A stretch of DNA of 64,000 bases. Origin: Gracilaria vermiculophylla (taxonomy: Eukaryota > Rhodophyta > Florideophyceae > Gracilariales > Gracilariaceae). The DNA is taken from assembly GCA_019155205.2 (NCBI GenBank), contig JAHNZQ020000227.1, forward strand, positions 63,530-127,529, read 5' to 3'. The notes beneath the pieces are model-generated. The model searched no databases and was not told where the DNA came from. It saw nothing but the letters and a program-made list of their open reading frames with translations. Of this stretch, positions 1 to 10,218 are shown piece after piece; the first letter of the stretch is position 1; each line of letters begins with the position of its first letter. A program made the translations under genes and the position numbers.

Positions 1-299
1 TTCAAGCTCATATTGACAGCATGCAGCATCGCTGCGTAGCTGTTCTCACTGCCCAAGGGGCAAAAACAAAGTACTGAGCGAGTAATTGAGTTTCAGCTTT
101 GAATCATTAAATTGGTCTTATACTTTTGAATTCTTAAAAGTAGTGTTTTATTGATTGCTCGTCTACTTTTATGTTGTCGAAATCATTTGGGACGGTTTTT
201 GCTTTCTTTTGACTTCAGCGTATTGGAAATACGGAAATGGCGTGCCCATTGTGACTCACATTTCATACATGACCGGTCTTATACTTTTGACGCGCACTG
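1..299. mobile_element. End of a Tc1/mariner-like IR/DR element
   Basis: A terminal repeat at 275-299 reads, on the minus strand, CAGTGCGCGTCAAAAGTATA followed by AGACC, and is flanked by TA at 300-301. A second copy of its core, in the same orientation, lies at about 114-136. The outer repeat closely matches the ends of the element at 12475-13988, so both belong to one family. The rest of this copy lies left of the window and no transposase is visible. The element interrupts the integrase of the gypsy relic that begins right after the TA. Confidence 0.6.
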
Positions 300-301
300 T
301 A

Positions 302-688
302 CTTATATCTTTTGTCGTTTTTCGGAAAAGACCCTAGCAGGTCGATGGCTACGAATTACAATGGCCCTGTCGCCGGGAAAAGCTTCAGTTATTTACTGTA
401 CTTTCTCCAACTCTTTCGGGTCTTTACGCGAGACCGGCATTGCCCTACAAAGTTATACACATCATGGGCCATATGGATCCGGTAGAAATTCCTCCTTAAG
501 GTATGGTACAGCCGAATGGCTCCTGGATGACCTGCAAGGGAAGGGTATTGCGAGAGGTGCCAAGCTCTAAGCCGTAAAGACTCTCGAACAACTTTTTGGA
601 GAGAACCATCCGGGAGGGATCGTCTCACCAAATCACCATTATGGCCAATATCAAATCGTGAACCAGATGTCTCAATGTGGTCCGACAA
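302..688 (-). pseudogene. Ty3/gypsy integrase fragment
   Basis: The minus-strand reading at 389-688 contains an H2C2 integrase zinc-finger pattern, with GHPGAIRLYHTLRRNFYR followed by a Cys and then an Arg where the second Cys is usual. Below 389 the reading changes frame and resumes with residues like FVAIDLLGSFPKN, the start of an integrase catalytic core. It contains an internal stop and is then cut by the mariner-like terminal repeat at 299. No complete catalytic triad remains. Confidence 0.65.
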
Positions 689-1152
689 GCTTTTGCAAAG
701 CTAATCCTCCGCTCGCCCTTTCAGAAATTCCTCTTGGATAATCGGAGTGTCCATCTGGTCCTCTTTTTCGGTGATCAAAATTTGTGAAACTCCCTGTGAA
801 ATATCCGGTTCCTCGGCTACAAACGTACCTGTGAAGGTCTCCCTACCCATTGGTGTGCTCCTACAGACGGTGAAACAGAAGATTTAATTCTTTACCTCTT
901 CCGTTTCCAATCCATTGGTGTTAAGGCGCGAAATGACGCCAGCCTTGTTGTGCTTTATACCTGACCTGTACTGGACCTCGAGCTCGAATTTGAATAGGCG
1001 GAGCCTCCGTAGAGCTGACCGTCCGGAGGCATCCGCCAGTCCAAGGATCTACCTCAGGGCATCATGGTCTGTTCTTTTGGTAAACGTAACACAATATAGG
1101 TACAGGCGGAGCATGGGCATGCTCCATACTACCACGGGGCACTTCTCTTTGG

Positions 1153-2123
1153 TCACTTTGTAGGTTTGCTCTGTCCGGGACAGAGCTCTACTCCAGTAAT
1201 CAATTGGTAAATTATCCCGGTTCTATTGCTCCTGCATGATGCAGCAACCAATTGGGCGTCGGACGCATCGATATCGAGCATGTAGGGTTGACCACTCTTG
1301 GGTAGTGCCATTATCGGTGGATGGAGAAGGGCAGCCTTCAGCCGTCGAAAGACTTCCACTTTTTCGACCTCTTGGTAATGGAACCGGTCCGGATGGACTC
1401 CAATAAGCCGTCGACTCAAGGGTGCCGCAACTTTTGCAAACCCCTTGATTAACTTTCGGTACACATTACAAAGACCATAAAGGACCAAATATCCGTTTTG
1501 GTTGTAGGAATAAGAGCTTCTTGTATCGCCCGGATGCTCCGTTTGGTAACTTGCAACCTATAAGAACTAATGCTGTGTCTCAGATATTCTACTTTTTTTG
1601 TCAAGAAAAGTGCTTTTCCTCAGCTTGAGGGAGATCCCTGCCTCCATCAGGGTACGAAGTACCGTACAAACATGGTCAAAGTGCTCTTCTACCTTTCGGG
1701 AATAGATGATTACGTCATCGAGATATACCAATGCGGTGGTCCATATAACCTTGGATAGGAACATGTCCTGCGTTCGCTAGAACGAGGCAGGCGCATTCTT
1801 TAGACCAAATGGCATGCGAAAAAACCTAAAAAGGCCAGCGTGACAAGTAAAAGTGGTCTTGTCTCTGTCCCCCTCGGGTACTTCCATTTGCCAATAACCG
1901 CTGTTGGAATCAAAGGTGGTAAACACTTTCGCATCCCCGAGGTATCAATGCACTCGTCCATACATGGTATTGGGTACGAATCCCAGATTATTACGGCATT
2001 CAGTTTCGGAAAGTCTACACAGAACCGCACACGGGGGTCATCACGTTTTTGCACAAGGACCACTGGGCTCGCCCACTCCGCGCTTGCGGGTTCGATGATC
2101 CCTTCACGAATCATACGTTTCAC
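1153..2123 (-). pseudogene. Ty3/gypsy reverse transcriptase and RNase H remnants
   Basis: Three minus-strand pieces in different frames form one decayed polymerase. 1800-2123 holds the RT N-terminal part (REGIIEPASAEWASPVVLVQ, then a CVDF-KLNAV motif and YPIP). 1567-1764 carries the catalytic YLDDV box. 1153-1488 holds the connection and the start of RNase H (VYRKLIKGFAKVAAPLSRRL, then LDIDASD). Frameshifts separate the pieces. The domains and order are those of Ty3/gypsy pol. Confidence 0.8.
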
Positions 2124-2400
2124 CTTCTGGAGCTCTACCTCGCGGTCCTTAGGCCGTTTCTACATATGGACAGGGACAAGTTGCCCAATGGACAGGATTT
2201 GGCGCCAAAGTGTCCGCAAGACATTTTTTGGCCAAATGCCCATCTTCCGCCAACGTAGATCCAAGCACAACTATTCGTTTGTTCGCTCATCTCGCAGTAC
2301 CAGAAGTTCAGCGCTTCTTTGTCCAAACCGCATCTAAGTTTTGCCACAGCCATGGCAAACACACCGGGACAGGACTTCACCCCTGCGAACATTGCTACAC

Positions 2401-2500
2401 NNNNNNNNNNNNNNNNNNNNNNNNNNNNNNNNNNNNNNNNNNNNNNNNNNNNNNNNNNNNNNNNNNNNNNNNNNNNNNNNNNNNNNNNNNNNNNNNNNNN
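2401..2500. other. Assembly gap (100 N)
   Basis: Exactly 100 N, a conventional placeholder of unknown true size. It falls inside the Harbinger transposase. Confidence 0.99.
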
Positions 2501-3268
2501 ATGTGGATTGCTCGAAGATTGTAGAGTCGCCAAGAACGCCAGGCTTTCCAATGTCAACATACGTAAATCTTCTATTTGCCGTGACTACAGCAAACAGTAC
2601 TATGCTTGGATACCCTTTGTAACATCTGTACTCGTAGTATTGTTCTTCTGGGCAGGATGGCCATTTTATGTGCGTTCCATCGATTGCCCCTACACAGTAG
2701 GGTAAACCGCTCAGTCTTTTGAAGCCATCCATTGCCCGGGCAACATCTTCCTCTTCGGTTGGAAATTGTACAGCTTCTTTGTAAGTTGCTGTTATGGCTT
2801 TTGAAATCGCTTTCACGCTGGCAGACACCGTACTGGGGCCTATTCCGAGATGTGTCGCAGCTTTTTCACATGTACATCCGCCTGCATACAATAGAAAAGC
2901 TGCCACTTTGATCTCTGCTGGCAGAGCTTTTCGAAACTTCGAATCATTTGCCTCTATGATTGCCCGTAGTCCTTGTGACAGTCGTTGAAATAAGGCGTAT
3001 GTGATTCGGAAAAGACTCTTCCATGACGCACACCCCATAAAATCTCTTTTAACAGCAAAGTCAAAGAACCAGGTCGGAGAGTTTCTGCGTCGAGACCATA
3101 CCCTTCCGGGTGTTCCTCGGCGGTCATCAGACGATGAAAGCATCACAAAAGCAGCAGAGTGCAGAGACAGCAAGCTCTGAACTACAGTAATATCTGAGTT
3201 GTCTTCTTGGGTGGCATGTACCGCAAGAACTGCAGCCGCGAGACGTCTACGGCGTTGGGAGTCCATAT
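2501..3268 (-). pseudogene. HARBI1-like DDE transposase, incomplete
   Basis: The minus-strand frame gives a PIF/Harbinger nuclease. It starts at a Met (about 3268) before SQRRRRLAAAVLAVHA and has a helix-turn-helix-like segment (GGCTCEKAATHLGIGPSTVS). The DDE_Tnp_4 core follows: LPYCVGAIDGTHIKWP contains the first catalytic Asp, and DIGKPGVLGDSTIFEQS contains the second. Translation then enters the N gap at 2401-2500. Beyond the gap the frames are broken, with only a weak GDGHLAKKCLADT-like string. The transposase cannot be complete within these inverted repeats, so the copy is probably non-autonomous. Confidence 0.75.
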
Positions 3269-3890
3269 GGAGATGAAAGTCGATGTCAGGCTTGGGTCTT
3301 GTGTTGGGGTCGCTTCGGAGCGACCACATAATGCTGGGTATTTTGGACAGGACAACGGTTGTCCTAAGAAATGGGAAATTCCCACGATCAGGGGTTTTTT
3401 GGACAAACGACGACGTGTCCTGTCCATATGTAGAAACGGCCTTAGGACCAGCTTGGTAATGTTTATGGTGGAATGGCCTGGCACCCGGTACCAGGTCCAT
3501 GCGATGCTTTGGAGCCTTGATAAAGCCAAGACGTCCCTACCAAATGGTACTATACGGTTCGAACATATCGAGATCTTTCTCTCTTAGGGTCTGATCTTCG
3601 ATACCAATATGGACTTATTTACTCCAATCTATGGGTTTTTCATCACCATCACGGTCTTCGACTTCGTTCTTCTTCATCTCCATTCCACCTTTATGGTCCA
3701 AATCTTCATCATTTCTACTTTCACAGTTTTCTTCTTCGACGTTTCCTAATTGGGTCGCGCTGTTCACCAGGATAGTCCGAGGAGTGCATCTCAGCCGATT
3801 TGGTGTCCCCTCCAGCCTCCTCAGGTTGACCGCCCGCGGTTGACCTGACAAGGGTAAAGATATTCTGCAGGGCTGAGTGAGCATGACCAA

Positions 3891-4619
3891 TTACGGTATT
3901 GTTGGGCAGCTTTGCGGGTCTCCCCCAAAGTTGCTGACGTACAACGCAAAGGGATTGCTCGGTATATTATCACATATACCGTTAGCCATTAAGGGTTCGT
4001 GTTTTTTGACCAGATTGGAGTGGTTCTGCACCAAAATGAGTCCAGATTCTTGACAGGTCACATTAACAAACATTTCGGTCATGGCAGAGACGACCACGCT
4101 TCGACAAAGCCGTACCTTATAGGAAACCGTATCTCTAGATTGTGACTGGTCGTGTCGACATATCCATCCTTGAGGTCCTTTGTGGTCGCCAATAATGGCA
4201 AGCCGTGGTCCGTCGTTGAACAGGACCGTGCGCGACCGTCGAAAGATCTCCGGAACATGGCGATTTATAAATGTAGTGCCACGATAGCACCGCGTGGCCA
4301 TTTGATCTACAACGATAAACCAAACGCAGACCTTCATGGTGTCGAAAATTACCACGGGGTCAATAGTTCCACGAACCGATAGTGATCGATTGTTTGTGTC
4401 CACTCATTGGTTTTTGAGGGTGCACGGTGGCACCCTCTTCAAGCTTGCGCTTGAGAGAACGTTGGCTCTCACCAGATTAGCTCCCGCCCCAGTGTCCAGG
4501 ACGGTTATCGTTGGTACCACATGTGTTGCAGTAATCCCGAGGGTGACGTTTACTTTATAGGTACTGTGATTTAGAAGGCGTATAGGAGCCGAATGGTCTA
4601 CAGTGCCTTTTTGCACCAC
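3891..4619 (-). pseudogene. Ty3/gypsy retropepsin-like protease region
   Basis: The minus-strand reading at 4404-4619 contains LDTGAGANLV, the aspartic protease active-site motif of retrotransposon proteases. The next segment, 3891-4403, continues the protease fold and the linker to RT, with residues like VVDQMATRCYRGTTFINRHV and, later, FVNVTCQESGLILVQ. The two pieces are separate open readings, and further breaks lie between them and the RT. The active-site DTG is intact but the polyprotein is not. Confidence 0.7.
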
Positions 4620-4892
4620 TCACCATTGGGTATTCGTTCATACTTAAACCACTTGGTTCTGAAGGGCCTTCCAGGTTGGTATGGTTGGGAGTTGCCTTTA
4701 TTCCAACCGCTCGGCGTTTCCCGACTGGTGGTTGATACCAGGGGTCTCTCCGATGTCGGAGACCAAATCAACATTCTTAAGCACCGGTGCTTGAACCGTA
4801 ACTGTGGGCCTGGGGGCCATATTGGTCGAGTTTTTCGCCGTGTTCAGTACCGCGGGTGTACCCATAGGTCAAAAGATATCGGAGTAATTGGC

Positions 4893-6960
4893 CTAACATG
4901 CCTTTAGCAGGGAATCTCTGGTGTCCGGATTCACTCTGGGGCACAAGGTCGCCAAATGGTGCGGGGATAGGCAAAACCAATATAGGTACTTACCAGTTCG
5001 AGGGTCGGGAAAAACCAGCGGGTTGTTCCTAGATGGTCCAGTGTTCACACGGGAGGTCGCAATTCGGGAAAAAGTGATCTCACTTGGTATGTGTGCACCA
5101 CGTTGGTTATAGGGTACGGTGAATACCTGATTGCTCGCAGGGTCCGAAACCACAGTGGGTGCGAAACGTCCCAAAAAGGGGTTCTCTTCTTTTACCGAAC
5201 TGATCCAGTGTTTCGAGGGTGTCGTCGTGAGATCCCCGGGGTCTGCACTTACCAAATGGATTGCATGACTACCTGGTGTTCTCACGGTGCTTCATTCTTC
5301 CATATTGGTTGTTTCCCCGATATGGTGAACTGACCGTTTCGGTTTTTCCTTTGAGGTCTTTGGGGTCGGGGTGGGGAAGGGTGTCCTTTTCCCTTCCCTA
5401 ATGGTGTCACCAATTCCCTGGGAGTACCTTGCAAGGGCGTTGTAGTCGAATTTATGGTGGTTCCCCAGGTAACTGCGTACCTGAGACCTAATGGACTGGT
5501 CCACGTTGTCAGCGAACATGAACTTTAACCGATTGGTGGTGAAGATTCTACAACAGCGGGACGCAGCTGCCTGAAGGGTTCTTGCAAATTCCAATTCGGG
5601 CTGGCTAGGCCTTTGTCTGTTCGCCAACACTTCCCCATACGCTTCCTGTATTACCTCATCGATCGCATAGGTTTCCAAGACGAAGTTCACCACCTGGGGA
5701 TAGTTGGTGAACATGTCCGACTTGTTCTCATCTACCGCCATAGTGTTTGCCTGCAGACGGCTGTGCACCATGTCTGCAGCTTGACCCTTGTGGTAGAATT
5801 GGAACATCCAAGTGGCAGCTCCTTCGGAAAACCCGTTTTGGTCACATGCGATCTTGAACCTTTCAAGGAAGTCAATGAGCGCAATGGGATCATCGCCTGA
5901 GAAGCGCGTTTCACCCATTCGGTAATTAAGCTTCTTGTGATGCTTAGCTATCCGGTAAGCCACATCATTGGTGTACTCACTGCTTCTGTTCCTTAACCTA
6001 TAGGTTCGATAATTAACCTCTTTGGTGAACAGGTCGTTGAGCGGCTGGTTAACCTCTAGGTCGGTGTCCAAGTCTTCGCCCGACTACGACGAATCGTATG
6101 GCTTTGTCCTCCCCTTACGGCTCGACCTCCTCTTTCTCCGGCGGAGTTATTCCTTCTGGTCTTCTTACCTCTACGGTCATCATATCTAGAGTCCGAATCG
6201 GTGTCTGAGCTTGAAGAGTCGGGGTCCGAGCAGTGTCCCCTCCTCTTCTTGCCCTTTGGTCTCTTCTTACCTTTAGGTCTTCGCCACCGCTCATCCTCCG
6301 AGCTCTATGACCCACCATCATCACCACCAGGGTCACCAGCGCCGGCGCCCTGTCTGGCTCTTCCACTTCGTTCTGGGAGGTATACTACCTTGGGGCCTTC
6401 TTCGCGAGAGGCTTCGTCCCAGACCGAACTCGGTCGGTATGTGAATCAACAGTTTGGTCAATGGGAGGATTGGAGTGCTGGACAACAAAGACGTCCAGAT
6501 AGCCGTGTGGTTTTCCAAGACTTGGTCGTTTCACTACCGGACTGGTGTGGGAAACCCTTTTCAGCCCCTTGCGAAGGTCTTCCAGGAACCCGCTTATCAT
6601 ATGGGCAATATATTCCCGAGTTTCTTGCTCGAGGAATTGAAACACCAATGCCGGGAATCGGTCGTGCAGTTCATGGACTGCGCGTCCAATCACCGTTTCG
6701 GTAATGCTCTCCAAGTCCAACTTTTGGATCACCACAGATAGTCGGTTACCTTCGGGGTTCATCAATTGGTCATATGCAGAGTTAGGCTCCGGCCCCACGG
6801 GAGTCCCAATCGCACCTGCATCGGTAGCCTGGGGAGCGGCATCTCGTGCTTTCTGCCCCCCCCCCCCCCCCCTCGACGGCATAGACCGAATCGGTGTGTC
6901 TCCTGAGCAACCTCTCAGGGTTATCCGTTGCCGGTACCATGAGGTCATGGTTTGGTGCAT
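4893..6960 (-). pseudogene. Ty3/gypsy gag remnants
   Basis: The best conserved part is 5292-6071. It encodes a helical capsid-like segment (DPIALIDFLERFKIACDQNG, then GAATWMFQFYHKGQAADMV). Downstream, 4893-5285 has a Cys/His cluster (YWFCLSPHHLATLCP) that may be a degenerate zinc knuckle. Upstream, 6115-6960 is split into short open stretches with one helical block (TVIGRAVHELHDRFPALVFQ). A 17-C run on the plus strand at 6856-6872 interrupts this part. Assignment to gag rests mainly on position upstream of the protease. Confidence 0.6.
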
Positions 6961-7281
6961 TCCCTGCGCCGGGGCTCGACGAGCCCATGGACCGTGTGGT
7001 ACGTCGTTGCAAATCCAAAAAACCAGTGGGTCACAGCCATTGCTTCCTAGTGGGTTCCAGAAACCAAACGGTATTCAAATTCGATCCTTCTCGAAAAAAT
7101 TCTCTTCAAAACCAAATGGTCGTCCACAACTATAAGTCGGGAGACTAAAAATGTAGTACAACCAACAGCGGTTACGGACCAATTGTGGTGTTCGTCTAGG
7201 ACCTCGGCTTTAGGGAGCGCCGGATGGGTTCGACCTAGAAGGGGAATAGAGCATACCTGTAGGGTCTGCGGCCGCACTAAC

Positions 7282-7834
7282 TGTGGTACTGTCAGCCCTC
7301 CTCTCGAGGTAGTAAAGCACAACGTCCGTTAGGAGTTTTTGTTGACTCCAAAGGAGCGTATTCCTAAAGGTGGTCTCCGGTATCCGCTGTCGCGAGCCGA
7401 GGGAATTCTTAAAGAAGATCCGCAAACACCAAGCGGAGGGGGAGGTTCACTGGGCGGACAATGCTCCTACAGGCGCTGCTATGATGCGACCTGGGGATCG
7501 GCGGCTCAGAAACCTGCGTTGATCGACAAGAGACTCCAACCGGAAAATTAGAAGGAGACTCAAGGGTGCTTGTCTTTACTTCCCCAGAGGTGGAGCTCAA
7601 CCGGCAGATCAAGTATCAAGCCGGGAACCCGCCTCAGCAGGTCTCGCTACTGCACTTATTAACTGCATAAATTATCTAAAATAAATAATAATTCTACCGT
7701 GCCTCAAGGATACTGTAGCGCACGTGGGCGGGATTATGCACCACGTGGCCCAGCTAATAAAATACGAGCCCTCCTTAGGAATATTACACCTTGAGGCCAA
7801 ACCACCATATTTCAGTAGGAGCCACTGTACCACA
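7282..7834 (-). mobile_element. Solo LTR, copy A, with 5-bp target duplication
   Basis: This 553-bp LTR begins TGTGGTACTGTC and ends GTACCACA on the plus strand, giving the TG...CA inverted termini of an LTR. It is flanked on both sides by CTAAC (7277-7281 and 7835-7839), a perfect 5-bp duplication, and no internal element adjoins it. It is the reverse complement of the copies at 58781-59334 and 55347-55900. It is therefore a solo LTR left by recombination after insertion into the gypsy relic. Confidence 0.85.
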
Positions 7835-10218
7835 CTAACCACTGAAGGTGCAAGGTAGCCGTCGTGTTTCACGCCCCTGCTTGGTATATGCAGTGGGTGG
7901 TTACGTGCGGGCTAGTAATACCTGCAAAGGTCTTGGGTAAACCAACTGGTCGACTGTAGAAACCGGAAGGTCAAGCTAGTACTCTGGAGGTGCGTACCTT
8001 CACCATATAGGGGGAGGAGACTCACTTCCACCTTAAGGATGGACGGGCTCGACTCCCCGTGGACGTGGCTCGCTACGTGTTCCACGTCTTGAGGTACACC
8101 CTATTGGTGCACCTCAATTACTGTAGTTATTAGCTAGAACTATTTCTAAAACTTGAAGTTCAATATTTGGATATATCGCCCTGGTCCACAGCCACACGTG
8201 GCACAACCAAATGGTATTTTGTACACCCACTAGGTAGAAAAACATACCATTAGGTACCAAAACCCACTATATCACAGAAAGGAAGATCAAAGAACATTTT
8301 CGTAATTTAATCATCTCCTGCCGCTTCACATTACAGTGGAAAGAGATAAAAAAGGAAAAGTAAAGATACGGAGACATGCAGAAGCACATAGATGACAAAA
8401 TCGTACATAAATCTTTTACCATGGTGATCATTGTAAACTGGTAAAAAAAGGTATCCAAAAATGAGCCTTCAGTTTAATGTAAATGGATACGCAGCCGAAT
8501 TTTATGGGGTATCCCAAAGAGAGGCTAAATAAAGTCGTAAGCTGAGAGCGTATAGCTGGAGCCTTGTCGATCTTCTCTTTGGGGCTGTGACATTGATAGT
8601 ATTGCCCTTAAACACTGTATATAGTACATTATTTGAGAGAGTAAAGTAATGTACAAGTCTTTGCCACGCAAATGTTCGTGGTGTATGTTAGGCAGAAGAG
8701 TACTATAAGATACTTCAATGAAACTCATTTTGGTTAATCTGTAGCAATCAAGTCAATTTCTTCTTTTATTAAGCAAAGTGCTGAAACTATGTTTATGTAG
8801 CGCACCTCATCATTTTCACAATATACCATAGTTCTGCACATGTGTTCCATAGAAATCATGGAATATGTATATAGTGAATTATACCAGACGTTGTTGATCC
8901 TTCGCGAACTTAGTAGTAGTGTACTTTGTTTAAAAAATTTCTGTTTACTTCTGCAACAATTTTCTCGTAATATACTGCCCACCCTGTCCGTGCAGAAGCC
9001 GATGCCATTGCAACCCTAAGTCCCGCGTCAACCACCGGCGTTTTTGCTGCGACTAGTCGTAAATAGCTCTATCATAATAATTCAGAAGAGACGCAAATCT
9101 AGAAACAACATGTTTGGATCGGAGATGCACATTGAAACTTTTTTTAAATCTGTAGTAAGACTAGAATGTAAAAAAATATGAATTTTAAAAGTGACAAAAA
9201 TTTCATAACGGTAATTTTATGCTCAGCCTATTTTTGGCAAATGCACGCATTTTGCGTCATCATCTTTGAGCAAAGCATAGTGAGTTGTGCATTTGAGCAA
9301 ATAACAGTCTAACTTTCATTGGAAAGGATATGTCAATTAGAAGGTGGCTAGGGCAGAAGTAATACCAAGTAAAAGAAATGTGGAAGAGCTGCCTTTCGCA
9401 AGGTGGGTTCTGGTGAAGAGACAATCAACCCAGTTAACATCCAAAGTTTTGCGCAAGAAATATTTTTTCCCCATAGTCTTTGATGAAAGAAAAGAAAAGA
9501 CTCTTTTGTGTCTTGGCTTTGTTGATGCTGTATTAATGTTTTTCTCGTTTTTTAAATCTTTTTCGTGATCAAGGAAATGTTTCATTTTGTTACCCACTCT
9601 CAACCAAATAACTTAGTTTTTGTGAGTAAGATCTGTTGATTGCTTTTCGGTCATAATGTTACATTTCACATTAAGAGAAAGATGTATATTATTCAGAAAG
9701 TTTTTGTTTTGGAACACCTTTCGTTTAGTTTCCTGTTTCTTCTTTCGCAGATGGTATATAGCCACCGCAAAGAAAAATGATGTATGGCACACCAATCCTG
9801 TTCTCAGATGTTTGAAAAACAGACATTATTTGGTATAATAACTGATCGACAATTATCAGCAGCACTTGACAAGATTTCGGGCTGGTGTCTTTCAGTTATT
9901 GTCCTCGGTTTGGCCTGACAAATACACCGAGGAGGATACTTCTTGTTTTCTTAATTTGATTGTGTCAGGACCAAAATTGAAAAAAAAAAAGGCCTTCGAT
10001 AGTGGCTTACGAAAGGGCAGAAACCCTGTTGAAATTTTCTCCATGAACACAGGACATGAAAATGCAGCTTTGTACAAAACTGTAGAACGAAAGACCGGAC
10101 ATAACGTACCATTATGTGCGAATAAGGTTTTTTTTTACTACACGTTCTGATACCTTAGCAAGTGGTCATCTCTGTTCTGAGTCATTCTTACTTCTTTCCG
10201 CAACTTTAAAGAACCGGA
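7835..10218. other. AT-rich stretch without a recognised gene
   Basis: The first 440 bases may be LTR-like sequence of the gypsy relic. From about 8280 to 10218 the DNA is AT-rich. It offers only short open stretches on both strands, without family resemblance or sustained coding character. Confidence 0.6.

Larger units (their letters stand above)
2144..3449 (-). mobile_element. PIF/Harbinger element inserted in the gypsy pol
   Basis: The edges are about 31-bp inverted repeats. The left one (2144-2174) begins GGTCCTTAGGCCGTTTCTAC and the right one (about 3419-3449) is its near-perfect complement. The flanking gypsy sequence resumes on both sides (HHKHYQ upstream, EVELQKVKR downstream). The flanking trinucleotides are cgc on the left and agc on the right, so a 3-bp target duplication is possible but imperfect. 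The element encodes a HARBI1-like transposase and contains a 100-N gap at 2401-2500. Confidence 0.75.
302..7281 (-). mobile_element. Decayed Ty3/gypsy retrotransposon, minus strand
   Basis: Fragments follow the Ty3/gypsy order gag, protease, reverse transcriptase, RNase H, integrase when read from high to low coordinates. Every domain carries frameshifts or stops, so the copy is dead. It is broken by a PIF/Harbinger insertion at 2144-3449, by a solo LTR at 7282-7834, and at its 3' end by the mariner-like element ending at 299. The upstream limit is uncertain. The bases at 7835-8276 may hold its own LTR, because on the minus strand that stretch opens with TGTGATATAGTGGG, but I could not find the matching end. 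Confidence 0.8.
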
